A stretch of 64,000 nt of DNA from JAICJC01 sp963757605 (GCA_963757605.1 CAVWSF010000001.1:682001-746000), one strand, 5' to 3'; numbered from the stretch's first letter, positions 41,096 to 49,251 are shown. Notes: generated by a model not told the origin, from the sequence alone. Translations and numbers: made by a program.

Positions 41096-42136
41096 ATGGA
41101 ATCGTTAGGAAAGTTTCCTGATAGATTCATCGCCGAGATCGCAGGCCAGCCGGAGGCCATCCGCCGGGCCCGCCGAGCGGCGCTGGATCAGGCCGGCGCG
41201 CTCGCCGAGATCCGCGCCCGGGGCCACATCGTCTTCACCGGGATGGGGAGCTCCTACGACGCCTGCTATCCGATCGTGACGGCGCTCGGCTCGGCCGGCG
41301 TCGCCGCGACGATGCTCGATGCGGCCGAGCTCCTCCACTTCCGGCTCCCGGCCGTCACCGCTGACACGCTCGTCGTGTGCGTGAGCCAGTCGGGCCGAAG
41401 CGCCGAGACGGTGCGGGTCGCCGAGGCCCTGGCCGGACGCGACTCGCGCCCCACCGTCGTCGCGATCACGAACGGCGCCGACAACCCGCTCGCCGCGCTC
41501 GCCGACATCCACCTGGACACGCGCGCCGGCGAGGAGCACGGGCCGTCGACGATGACCTTCGCGGCGACGCTCGTCATGCTCGAGGCCGTCGCCACGGCGC
41601 TCGGTGCGAGCTCCGTCGACGGCGCGGAGGCGGCCGCACTGGCGGCCGAGCGGCTGGTGACCGACGCGGAGGCCACCGCGGACTCGCTGGCAAGCTGGCT
41701 CGACGACCGGCCGGTGCTGACGCTCCTCGCGCGCGGCGGGGCCCGCGCGGCCGCCGAGATGGGCGCCCTGACCCTGAAGGAGGCGGCCCGGTTTCCGGCC
41801 GAGTCGCTCCAGGCGGCCCAGTTCCGGCACGGCCCGCTCGAGCTGGCCGGGCCGGAGATGGCCGCGATCGTGTTCTCGACATCCGCCGCCACGCGGGCGC
41901 TCGAAGTCGGCATGGCCGCGGAGCTCCAGGCCGCCGGAGCCCGGGTGCTCGTGATCGGCGACGACGACGCGCTCCTCCCCGGCTGCGTGGGGTTCGCGCT
42001 CGGTCGCCTCTCCGACTGCCTCTCGCCCGCCGTCGGCGTGATCCCCACCCAACTCCTGGCGTGGAGGCTGGCCCGCGCCCGCGGCCTCGATCCCGGCGGC
42101 TACACCCGCGCGACCAAGGTGACCGAGCGTGAGTAA
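41096..42136 (+). CDS. SIS domain sugar isomerase/deaminase
   Basis: A 346-residue protein with two SIS domains like the isomerase half of GlmS or AgaS/FrlB. It has GMGSSYDACYP, VSQSGRSAETVRVAEAL, AITNGADNPLA and the C-terminal catalytic region QFRHGPLELAGP. It likely deaminates or isomerises an amino-sugar phosphate. The ATG at 41096 is only one base after GGAGG, and codons 5-9 carry the ROK operator, so initiation could be poor or controlled. Coupled to the kinase gene by an 8-bp overlap. Confidence 0.85.
   Translation: MESLGKFPDRFIAEIAGQPEAIRRARRAALDQAGALAEIRARGHIVFTGMGSSYDACYPIVTALGSAGVAATMLDAAELLHFRLPAVTADTLVVCVSQSGRSAETVRVAEALAGRDSRPTVVAITNGADNPLAALADIHLDTRAGEEHGPSTMTFAATLVMLEAVATALGASSVDGAEAAALAAERLVTDAEATADSLASWLDDRPVLTLLARGGARAAAEMGALTLKEAARFPAESLQAAQFRHGPLELAGPEMAAIVFSTSAATRALEVGMAAELQAAGARVLVIGDDDALLPGCVGFALGRLSDCLSPAVGVIPTQLLAWRLARARGLDPGGYTRATKVTERE
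41108..41120. promoter_or_regulatory. ROK operator, AGGAAAGTTTCCT
   Basis: A perfect 13-bp palindrome matching the site at 33227 except for the central base and one flank (TTAGGAAAGTTTCCTGA here). It lies within the first codons of the SIS gene and about 40 bases upstream of the divergent GH4 start, so one bound repressor could block both. Confidence 0.65.
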
Positions 42137-43133
42137 GCGTGCCGCGGTGCTGGCCGTCGACGGCGGCGGCTCGAAGACCGACGTCGCGCTCGTGACCGCC
42201 ACGGGAGACGTGCTCGGCGCCGCACGCGGCCCCTCGTGCTCGCACGAGCTCGTCGGCCTGGGCGGCGTCGTCGGCGCGCTGCGGCCGACGGTCGATGCGG
42301 CGCTGCGCGAGGCTGGCATCGCCGGATCGAACGGGCCGGTCGCCGACGTGGGCGCGTTCGCCCTCTCGGGCGCCGATATGCCGGCCGACGACCGCCGGCT
42401 CGCCCACGTCCTCGCGACCGCCGGGTGGACGCGCTCGGAGCTCGTCCGCAACGACACCTATGCCGTGCTGCGCGCCGGCACCGACCGCGGCTGGGGCGTC
42501 GGGCTCGTGTGCGGATCGGGCATCAACTGCACCGGAGTCGGCCCCGACGGGCGCACCGTGCGGTTCCCAGCCGTCGGCGAGTTCCCGGGCGCCGCCGACG
42601 GCGGCGGCTGGATCGGCGAGATGGGCCTGGGCGCCGCCGTGCGGGGCCGCGACGGCCGCGGCCCGCGGACGCTCCTCGAGCGCACCGTGCCCGCCCACTT
42701 CGGCGTCCACCGGCCGTGGTCGGTGCTCGAGGGCATCCGTGAGGGGGTGATCGCGCGCCAGCAGGTGGTGCTCGAGCTGCCGCCGCTGGTCTTCGGCGCA
42801 GCCGCGAAGGGCGACGCCGTGGCGCGCGGCATCGTCGACGCGCTCGCCGACGAGGTCGTGACGATGGTCGTCGCATCGCTTCGCAGGCTGCGGCTTCTGC
42901 GCGCCGAGGTCGACGTCACCCTGGGGGGAGGAGTCTTCCGCGCCGACGACCCGGCCTTCGTCGAGCGGATCCGGGCGGGGGTCGCGGCCTGCGCGCCGCG
43001 GGCCCGGGTGGCCGTGCTCGACGGGCCGCCCGTCATCGGGGCCGCGCTGCTCGGGCTCGACCACACCCGTGCGCGCGACGGCGCCGCCAGGCGGGTGCGC
43101 CAGCAGTTGACCGCAAACCGGATACGGCGTTAA
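42129..43133 (+). CDS. BadF/BadG-type kinase (N-acetylglucosamine kinase-like), second copy
   Basis: A 334-residue ASKHA kinase with AVDGGGSKTDVAL (phosphate 1), NDTYAVLRAG, GVGLVCGSGINCTGVG (phosphate 2) and VDVTLGGGVFRAD (adenosine). It overlaps the SIS gene and is 17 bp before the ATPase gene. Its pairing with an amino-sugar isomerase supports GlcNAc- or related amino-sugar phosphorylation. It is only distantly like the copy at 26772, so the two may have different substrates. Confidence 0.82.
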   Translation: MSKRAAVLAVDGGGSKTDVALVTATGDVLGAARGPSCSHELVGLGGVVGALRPTVDAALREAGIAGSNGPVADVGAFALSGADMPADDRRLAHVLATAGWTRSELVRNDTYAVLRAGTDRGWGVGLVCGSGINCTGVGPDGRTVRFPAVGEFPGAADGGGWIGEMGLGAAVRGRDGRGPRTLLERTVPAHFGVHRPWSVLEGIREGVIARQQVVLELPPLVFGAAAKGDAVARGIVDALADEVVTMVVASLRRLRLLRAEVDVTLGGGVFRADDPAFVERIRAGVAACAPRARVAVLDGPPVIGAALLGLDHTRARDGAARRVRQQLTANRIRR

Positions 43134-43150
43134 CGTCGGGAGGAGGGGTC

Positions 43151-44365
43151 ATGGCCAGCATCTCGATCGAAGGCGTCACGAAGGTGTTCAGAGGCGGCGT
43201 GGTCGCGGTCGACAACGTCTCGATCGAGGTCGGCGACGGCGAGTTCCTCGTCCTCGTCGGCCCGTCGGGGTGCGGCAAGACGACGCTCCTTCGCATCGTG
43301 GCCGGGCTCGAGGAGGTCACCGACGGCGAGGTGCTGATCGGCGACGACCTCGTGACCGACATGCCCCCGCGCGACCGCGATGTCGCGATGGTGTTCCAGA
43401 ACTACGCGCTCTACCCGCACATGACGGTCTCCGAGAACCTCTCGATCGGGCTTCGTCTGCGCCGGCGGCCCAAGCCGGAGGTGAGGGAGCGCGTGGCCGA
43501 GGTGGCCCACATCCTCGGGCTCGACTCGCTCCTCGACCGCCGCCCGGCCGAGCTCTCGGGCGGGCAGCGCCAGCGGGTGGCGATGGGACGGGCGATGGTG
43601 CGCGAGCCGCAGGCGTTCCTGATGGACGAGCCGCTCTCGAACCTCGACGCCAAGCTGCGCGTGCAGATGCGCGCCGAGCTGGCCCGCATCCGCGACCGCG
43701 TGAAGACCACGACCCTCTACGTCACCCACGACCAGGTCGAGGCGATGACGCTCGGCGACCGGGTCGCGGTGATGCGCGACGGCGTCGTCCAGCAGCTCGA
43801 CACCCCCCAGAACCTCTACCGCCACCCCGCCAACCTGTTCGTGGCGGCGTTCATCGGCTCGCCGTCCATGAACCTGCTGGAGGCCCGGATCGAGCACCGG
43901 CACGTCTGCTTCGCCGACCACCGGATCGCCCTCGACGGCGGCACCGACCTGCGTGAGTACGACGGCCGCACCGTCGTACTCGGGATCCGGCCCGGCGACT
44001 TCGAGGACGCCGCCGTCTGGCATGACGAGTCGCGGCCGGCGTTCGACGTCCACGTCGACGTGAGCGAGGAGCTCGGAGACCAGGTGAACGTCATCTTCCG
44101 GATCGACGCACCGCAGGTCAGGAGCGAGGCCGTCCGCGACGCGAGCACGATCGAGGAGGGCGCCGGTGACGAGCTGCTGGTGCCGCTCGTGGCCGACGAG
44201 GGCCGGTCGGTCTGCACCGCCTGCGTCGACCCGCGCACATCCGCCCGCCCCGGCGGCCGGGTGCGACTGTCGGTCGACCCGGTCCGGTTCCACTTCTTCG
44301 ACGCCGAGACGGGCCTTGCGATCGGAGCCGCCGGCCGGCCCGCGCCGGCGCCGGCTCCCGCCTGA
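43151..44365 (+). CDS. MalK/UgpC-type ABC transporter ATP-binding protein
   Basis: A 404-residue importer ATPase. Walker A GPSGCGKTT, Q-loop FQNYALYPH, ABC signature LSGGQRQR, Walker B AFLMDEPLSNLD and the H-loop YVTHDQVEA are all intact; residues 245-395 are the TOBE-type regulatory region. GGGAGGAGGGG precedes the ATG. It is the only MalK-like ATPase in the window, and the permease/lipoprotein operon at 28736-31996 lacks one, so they probably work together. Confidence 0.92.
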   Translation: MASISIEGVTKVFRGGVVAVDNVSIEVGDGEFLVLVGPSGCGKTTLLRIVAGLEEVTDGEVLIGDDLVTDMPPRDRDVAMVFQNYALYPHMTVSENLSIGLRLRRRPKPEVRERVAEVAHILGLDSLLDRRPAELSGGQRQRVAMGRAMVREPQAFLMDEPLSNLDAKLRVQMRAELARIRDRVKTTTLYVTHDQVEAMTLGDRVAVMRDGVVQQLDTPQNLYRHPANLFVAAFIGSPSMNLLEARIEHRHVCFADHRIALDGGTDLREYDGRTVVLGIRPGDFEDAAVWHDESRPAFDVHVDVSEELGDQVNVIFRIDAPQVRSEAVRDASTIEEGAGDELLVPLVADEGRSVCTACVDPRTSARPGGRVRLSVDPVRFHFFDAETGLAIGAAGRPAPAPAPA

Positions 44366-44790
44366 TGTCGAAGCATCACCACCATAAGCACCACTCGTTC
44401 CGGGTGACCTGGGACGCCAAGACGATCGCCGGGGTCGACCGCGTGAGCCCGCTCGTGCGGAGCGCCGAGGTGAACACCTACCGCGACGGGAGCTCGCCGA
44501 GCGGCGGCGAGCACACGGCCCCCGGGCGCGTGTCGTCCGCACCGGTCACGCTCGAGCGGCCGGTCGGGGGCGACACCGAGTTCGAGCAGTGGGCCGGCTC
44601 GGCGGAGTCGATCGCGGACAAGAAGGACGTGACCGTCGAGATCCTGGATCGCGAGGGCGACGTCGTCCTGGCCTACCGCATCCACCACTGCTGGCCGTCG
44701 GAGTACCGCGTTGCACTTCTCGAGCCGGGCAGCCGGGCAGCCGCCGTCGAGCAGCTCCGGCTCGAGAACGACGGCTGGGAACGCCTCTAG
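44365..44790 (+). CDS. Orphan phage-tail-like protein (T4 gp19 family-like)
   Basis: A 141-residue protein starting MSKHHHHKHHSFRVTWDAK, with a natural His-rich tail. The body follows the tail-tube pattern: a beta-rich start, VSPLVRSAEVNTYRDG, SAPVTLERPVGGDTEFEQWAG, VTVEILDREGDVVLAYRIHHCWPSEY and a C-terminal strand ending VEQLRLENDGWERL. Such proteins build phage tails or contractile injection tubes, but no other tail gene is nearby. The ATG overlaps the ATPase stop by one base (TGATG). Confidence 0.65.
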   Translation: MSKHHHHKHHSFRVTWDAKTIAGVDRVSPLVRSAEVNTYRDGSSPSGGEHTAPGRVSSAPVTLERPVGGDTEFEQWAGSAESIADKKDVTVEILDREGDVVLAYRIHHCWPSEYRVALLEPGSRAAAVEQLRLENDGWERL

Positions 44791-44810
44791 ATCGTTCTAG
44801 ACTCCGCGCG

Positions 44811-45842
44811 ATGCGGATCGGGATCCTCACCGGCGGAGGCGACTGTCCCGGGCTGAACGCCGTCATCCGCGCCGTCGCGCGGCGGGCGTTCGACCACGGC
44901 GACGAGGTGATCGGCGTCCTGCACGGATGGCGGGGGCTGGTCGAGGGCCAGTTCCGGCCGCTCGGCCCGATCGACGTCACAGGCCTCCTGCCCCGTGGCG
45001 GCACCATCCTGAAGACGTCGCGCACGAACCCCTACAAGGTCGACGGCGGCGTCGAGCGCGTGCTCGAGAACCTGCGCGAGCTGGACGCCCTGGTCGCGAT
45101 CGGCGGCGAGGACACCCTCGGCGTGGCCGCGCGGCTTCACTCCGAGCACGGCGTCCACGTCGTCGGGGTGCCGAAGACGATCGACAACGACCTGTCGGGC
45201 ACCGACTACACGTTCGGGTTCGACACGGCCCTCTCCATCGCCACCGAGGCCATCGACCGGCTCCACTCGACCGCCGAGTCCCACGACCGGGTCATGGTCT
45301 GCGAGGTGATGGGCCGCCACGCGGGCTGGATCGCGATCATGTCGGGGATGGCCGGCGGCGCCGACGTCATCCTGACGCCCGAGCGGCCGGTCACCGTCGA
45401 GCGCTGTTGCGAGCTCATCCAGAAGCGGCATGCGAAGGGCAAGGACTTCTCGATCGTCGTCGTCAGCGAGGGGTGGGAGCTCCGCACCGAGGACGGCGAG
45501 GCCACGCTGGTGGACCGCGGCACGAAGGATGCGTTCGGGCACGTCCACCTGGGCGGCGTCGGAGAATCCCTGGGCCGCGAGATCGAGGCGCGCACCGGCT
45601 TCGAGACGCGCGTGACGAACCTCGGGCACACCCAGCGCGGCGGGTCGCCGACCGCTCACGACCGTGTCCTCGCGACACGCTACGGGCTCAAGGCGGCCGA
45701 CATGGTCTACGCCGGCGAGTGGGGCCAGATGGCGGCCCTGCGCGGCGACCGGATCGAGGCGGTCCCGCTGGCAGACGCGGTCGCTGAGCTGAAGACCGTC
45801 CCCGACGAGCTCTACGAGCAGGCCAGCGCCTTCTTCGGGTAG
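44811..45842 (+). CDS. 6-phosphofructokinase, predicted PPi-type
   Basis: A 343-residue PFK-A superfamily enzyme that phosphorylates fructose 6-phosphate. TGGGDCPGLNAVI, IGGEDTLG (residues 98-104), PKTIDND (121-127) and CEVMGRHAGWIA are visible. ATP-dependent enzymes have GGDGS and GTIDND at these points; the Asp101 and Lys122 here are the substitutions known for pyrophosphate-dependent actinobacterial PFKs. It follows the amino-sugar genes and would take their fructose 6-phosphate into glycolysis. Its stop overlaps repeat copy D. Confidence 0.88.
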   Translation: MRIGILTGGGDCPGLNAVIRAVARRAFDHGDEVIGVLHGWRGLVEGQFRPLGPIDVTGLLPRGGTILKTSRTNPYKVDGGVERVLENLRELDALVAIGGEDTLGVAARLHSEHGVHVVGVPKTIDNDLSGTDYTFGFDTALSIATEAIDRLHSTAESHDRVMVCEVMGRHAGWIAIMSGMAGGADVILTPERPVTVERCCELIQKRHAKGKDFSIVVVSEGWELRTEDGEATLVDRGTKDAFGHVHLGGVGESLGREIEARTGFETRVTNLGHTQRGGSPTAHDRVLATRYGLKAADMVYAGEWGQMAALRGDRIEAVPLADAVAELKTVPDELYEQASAFFG

Positions 45843-46042
45843 ATGAGTGAGGCCACGGCCACGCGCGCTTGGACGCGCGACGTGGTGGATCGGCGTACCG
45901 CGGCGGGGCTGCGGCTGCGAACCGTCGCATCGCGGCGTCCCTCGGTCGGGCCAATATCGCCTGATATTGACCCTCCCTGCGTCCTTGCGCTACTCGGTTC
46001 TCGCCGCCCAAGACTGCACGTCGCCATGGCAGCACTCATCTA
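45840..46042 (+). repeat. Palindromic intergenic element, copy D
   Basis: A 203-bp copy with outer arms TAGATGAGTG and CACTCATCTA, extended by imperfect pairing of GGCCACGGC with GCCATGGC. The centre is GGGCCAATATC-(gcct)-GATATTGACCC. The left arm overlaps the PFK stop codon. The core is shared with copies A to C. Confidence 0.8.
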
Positions 46043-46056
46043 GTCTCCACACCCGA

Positions 46057-46260
46057 ATGGCGAAGGTCACGACGACCGACATCGATGCCCTCTGGGGACC
46101 GGCGACCCCGCAGTTCGCCTACCAGATCGCCGAGCGCCTCGAGGCGCTGATCGCCGACCTGCCGCCCGGCGACCCGGTGCGGGCGCACGGCGAGCGGCGG
46201 CTGGCCGAGCTCGACGAGCTCGGGCACGACACGAGCAAGGGCGACGAGGTCGCGCACTAG
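46057..46260 (+). CDS. Hypothetical small protein (67 aa)
   Basis: A 67-residue hydrophilic protein (MAKVTTTDIDALWGPATPQF..., C-terminus GDEVAH) immediately after repeat copy D. No family is recognised. Codon use is normal and its stop overlaps the convergent proline dehydrogenase stop by 4 bp, which supports a real gene. Confidence 0.55.
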   Translation: MAKVTTTDIDALWGPATPQFAYQIAERLEALIADLPPGDPVRAHGERRLAELDELGHDTSKGDEVAH

Positions 46261-47177
46261 CGCAGCCCGGGCACGAACGAGCGCATGACGTCGCGGGCCA
46301 CGTACCCGGCGATCGACGGGTTCTCCTTCAGCCGCCGCACCGAGTAGGCGTACCACGCGTTCCCGAACGGGACGTAGACGCGCACCCGGTGGCCGGCAGC
46401 GACGAGCCGGTGGCGCGCGTCCTCGGCCACGCCGAGCAGCATCTGGAACTCGTAGCCCTCACGCGACACGAGCCGGCGCTCGATCACCGCCAGCACCTCC
46501 TCGATCAGCGGCCGGTCGTGGGTCGCCACAGCCACGTAGCTCCCCGCCGCGAGCAGGCGGTCGGCTGCGCGGACGAAGTTGCCGTTGATCGCTGCCGGGT
46601 CCCTGTAGGCGATCTCCTCGGGCTCGATGTAGATCCCCTTCACGACGCGCACGTTCGGCGTGAGGCCGGCGAGCGCCTCGACGTCGTCCATCGTGCGCCG
46701 CATGCAGGCCTGGAGGACGACGCCCACCCGCTCGTGCCCCGCGTCGCGCAGGCGGCGGTAGATGCCCAGCGTGCGATCGGTGAGGCCCGAGTCTTCCATG
46801 TCGATCCGCACAAAGATGTGGTGGCGCTCGGCCGCGGCCAGCACGCGCGCGACCATCTCGTCGGCGAGCTTCGCATCGACGTCGATCCCGAGAGCTGAGA
46901 GCTTCACCGAGATGTTGGCGTCGAGCCGCTCGGCGGCGATGGCGTCGAGGACGCGCTCGTACGTGGCAGCGGTCGCCTCGGCCTCCTCGGGAGCCCGGAT
47001 GAACTCGCCGAGGACGTCGACGGTTCCCATCACGCCGCGGTCGTTCAGGCGGCGGACGGTCGTGACGGCCTCCTCGAGGGTCTCGCCGGCCATGTAGCGG
47101 TCGGCGAAGCGGCGCACGACCGGGCGCGGGACGAGCGGCAGCGTGGCGGCGAGCGCGCGGTCGAATGTCCGGATCAC
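46257..47177 (-). CDS. Proline dehydrogenase
   Basis: A 306-residue monofunctional FAD proline dehydrogenase (PRODH domain) converting proline to pyrroline-5-carboxylate. The TIM-barrel signatures are NISVKLSALG, FVRIDMEDSGLTD, VGVVLQACMRRT, VRVVKGIYIEP, VATHDRPL and the C-terminal VYVPFGNAWYAYSVRRLKENP. It overlaps the upstream unknown gene by 4 nt; the dehydrogenase partner for pyrroline-5-carboxylate is not in the window. Confidence 0.92.
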   Translation of the reverse strand: MIRTFDRALAATLPLVPRPVVRRFADRYMAGETLEEAVTTVRRLNDRGVMGTVDVLGEFIRAPEEAEATAATYERVLDAIAAERLDANISVKLSALGIDVDAKLADEMVARVLAAAERHHIFVRIDMEDSGLTDRTLGIYRRLRDAGHERVGVVLQACMRRTMDDVEALAGLTPNVRVVKGIYIEPEEIAYRDPAAINGNFVRAADRLLAAGSYVAVATHDRPLIEEVLAVIERRLVSREGYEFQMLLGVAEDARHRLVAAGHRVRVYVPFGNAWYAYSVRRLKENPSIAGYVARDVMRSFVPGLR

Positions 47178-47830
47178 TCGAGCTCCGCCGCGTAGCCGGC
47201 GAGCACGTCGCCCACGAGCGCGTCGACCGCGCCGCCGGCCGCCGTGAGCGCCGTCGCCATGTTCGCCGGGTCACCCGTGCGGGCGACGGCCGCCAGCGCC
47301 CGCCAGGCAGCGGCCGCCGGGCCGGCCTGCTCCGGCGGCAGCCGCTCGGCATGGGCGGCGAAGCGGTCGAGGGCACCGGAGAGCTCCGCGGCGCACGCCG
47401 CGATCCGGTCGAGGTATGCGGGCGTGGCGACCCGCGGCCCGGCCGCCTCGGAGACCAGCGCCGCGAGCGCCGCGCGCACCGCCTCGGCCCCGGCGCGCTC
47501 GGCGGCGAGCCCGGCGCCGCCCAACTCGGCCGCCGCCGCCGCGAATGCGGCCTCGAGCTCCTCGGCCGCGACTGCGCCCGACACCTCGTCGGCGCGCTCG
47601 GCGAGCGCCAGCATCGCGACCGTGTCGCGCACGAGCGTCCGGTCGGTCACCGGCCGGCCGTCCGCGTCCAGCGCGAGGTAACGCACATCCTCGCCTCCCC
47701 CGAATGCCGCCAGGTAGACGCGGGCTCCGGCGTGCGGCTCTGCGGGCAGGATCGCGTCCGGGCGCCGGTCCGGAGGGCCGAGCCGCGCGGCCGCGTCCAG
47801 GGCGCGCTCGAGCTCGGCCTCGAGGCTCAT
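47174..47830 (-). CDS. Hypothetical Ala-rich protein (218 aa)
   Basis: A 218-residue soluble protein, very Ala-rich and helical except for a beta-like start (ARVYLAAFGGGEDVRYLALDADGRPV). No family is recognised. It lies between the UbiA-type gene and proline dehydrogenase, with 4-nt overlaps on both sides, so it is certainly translated in this operon. Its role may relate to either neighbour. Confidence 0.65.
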   Translation of the reverse strand: MSLEAELERALDAAARLGPPDRRPDAILPAEPHAGARVYLAAFGGGEDVRYLALDADGRPVTDRTLVRDTVAMLALAERADEVSGAVAAEELEAAFAAAAAELGGAGLAAERAGAEAVRAALAALVSEAAGPRVATPAYLDRIAACAAELSGALDRFAAHAERLPPEQAGPAAAAWRALAAVARTGDPANMATALTAAGGAVDALVGDVLAGYAAELE

Positions 47831-48810
47831 GCCGCGGGTGTCTCCGCCGGGGTGACGGCCAGCCGCATCTCGACCGCGACCAGCGCGACGGCGACGACCA
47901 TCGCCAGCGACAGGGCGGGCACGAGCAGGGCGGCGGCGCTGAGGGCGGCTGCGATGCCCGCGAAGATGATGGCCAGCTCGTTCTTCGTCACCGACTCCAC
48001 GTCGTCGGGCCGGCAGCGCAGATGCGCAAGCAGGCCGATCGCGTAGCCCGCGACGAGCGGGAGCAGGCGCGGCTCAGCGACGGAGCCCGCCATCGCGGCC
48101 GCCAGGGCGAGGGCGCACCACCCGACCGCATAGCGGCGCCCGCCGGCCAGGCCGAGTCGCACGATGGAGGTGACCTTGGGTGGCGTCGCGGTCCGGTCGG
48201 CGTCGTAGTCCAGGTAGTGGTGCACCATCAGCATCCCGACAGCGTAGGCAGCGACGGCGACGGCGGTTGCGATCGTGGTTCCGTCCACCGCCCGGCCGCC
48301 CTGGAGGACGTGTGCGCCGACGACACAGTCGGCGAGGCAGATGAAGGCGATCGCCTCGCCGGCGAACGGCCGGTAGGCGGCCCGCACCGGCGGCAGGGTG
48401 TACAGGATGGCCCCGGCGACGCCCACCACCCCGAAGGGCAGCACCACGATCCCGCGCGCCGCGACGAGCGTCAGCCCGAGCACGGTCGTGGCGAGGAACG
48501 CGGCCCCGAACGTGGCCACGAGGGCGCGCTCGCCCATGAGCCCTGCGACGATCACCTTGCTCCCACCCGAGATCATGCGAGGGGACGGGTGGCGGTCGGT
48601 GCCGGAGCGCCAGTCGGCGATCTCGTTCACTGAGTGCGCCAGAAGCCCCTGGATCAGCGCCCCGAGTACGACCGCGCCGACGTAGTACCAGGCCTGGAGA
48701 TCGCGCCCGTGCGCGGCGAGTGCTGTCCCGATGGTGAGAGCGGAGAAGCTCCAGAGCAGCACCGGGATCACCCGCACCTCGAGCCACAGGCCGCGCAGCG
48801 TCGCCACCAT
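47827..48810 (-). CDS. UbiA family prenyltransferase
   Basis: A 327-residue membrane protein with eight or nine helices. The Asp-rich prenyl-diphosphate motifs are SVNEIADWRSGTD (first) and HHYLDYDADRT (second), as in MenA/UbiA. It transfers a polyprenyl or similar chain to an aromatic or other acceptor; membership in menaquinone synthesis is possible but not shown. First gene of the operon with the unknown protein and proline dehydrogenase. Confidence 0.82.
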   Translation of the reverse strand: MVATLRGLWLEVRVIPVLLWSFSALTIGTALAAHGRDLQAWYYVGAVVLGALIQGLLAHSVNEIADWRSGTDRHPSPRMISGGSKVIVAGLMGERALVATFGAAFLATTVLGLTLVAARGIVVLPFGVVGVAGAILYTLPPVRAAYRPFAGEAIAFICLADCVVGAHVLQGGRAVDGTTIATAVAVAAYAVGMLMVHHYLDYDADRTATPPKVTSIVRLGLAGGRRYAVGWCALALAAAMAGSVAEPRLLPLVAGYAIGLLAHLRCRPDDVESVTKNELAIIFAGIAAALSAAALLVPALSLAMVVAVALVAVEMRLAVTPAETPAA

Positions 48811-48872
48811 GCCGCGGTGACGATATCAGCGGGCTCATGGTCCGTCCGAGGGCGTTCCTACGATGACCGCGC

Positions 48873-49073
48873 ATGAGCCCGGCCAACGTCCTCGAAGAGA
48901 GGCCCGACCTGGTCGCGCAGGTGGAGGCGTGGAGGCTTCACGTGCTGTTGAAGGCGGGCTATCCGTTGCGCGTCGCGGAGCGCATCGCCAAGAGCGCGGC
49001 CGACCTGCACCAGGCGGTCGAGATGCTCGAGCGCGGCTGCACGCCCCACGTCGCCGCCCGGATCCTGACCTAG
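48873..49073 (+). CDS. Hypothetical small protein (66 aa)
   Basis: A 66-residue protein, divergent from the UbiA operon. It reads as two or three short helices (LVAQVEAWRLHVLLKAGYPLRVAERIAKSAADLHQAVEMLERGC). A similar helical pattern is common in actinobacterial small proteins of unknown role. No Cys pairs or membrane segment. Confidence 0.55.
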   Translation: MSPANVLEERPDLVAQVEAWRLHVLLKAGYPLRVAERIAKSAADLHQAVEMLERGCTPHVAARILT

Positions 49074-49086
49074 CCGATCGCGACCC

Positions 49087-49251
49087 AGGTCGTTGATTCC
49101 CAAATTGGCGCGCGCCTGGACGTGCCCCTGTCCCCTGGCGGCCGATGTATCGGGGCTGCGGCTGCGAACCGTCGCATCGCGGCGTCCTCGGTCCTTGCGC
49201 TGCTCGGTTCTCGCCGCCCAGACCATCACGCCAACTGGGAATCAACAACCT
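49087..49251 (+). repeat. Palindromic intergenic element, copy E (core deleted)
   Basis: A 165-bp copy bounded by near-perfect inverted arms (GTTGATTCCCA and TGGGAATCAAC with flanking pairs, 49087-49110 and 49229-49251). It retains GGCTGCGGCTGCGAACCGTCGC and CTCGGTTCTCGCCGCC-type core ends but lacks the central CAATATC hairpin, as if internally deleted. Confidence 0.7.

Noticed and set aside
44365..44394. Engineered His-tag or vector contamination
   Set aside because: The His run is interrupted by Lys, sits in a gene overlapping its upstream neighbour, and the surrounding base composition is continuous with the chromosome.
44365..44790. Prophage region
   Set aside because: Only one tail-like gene is present; no integrase, capsid, portal, terminase or lysis gene lies around it, and neighbours are metabolic.
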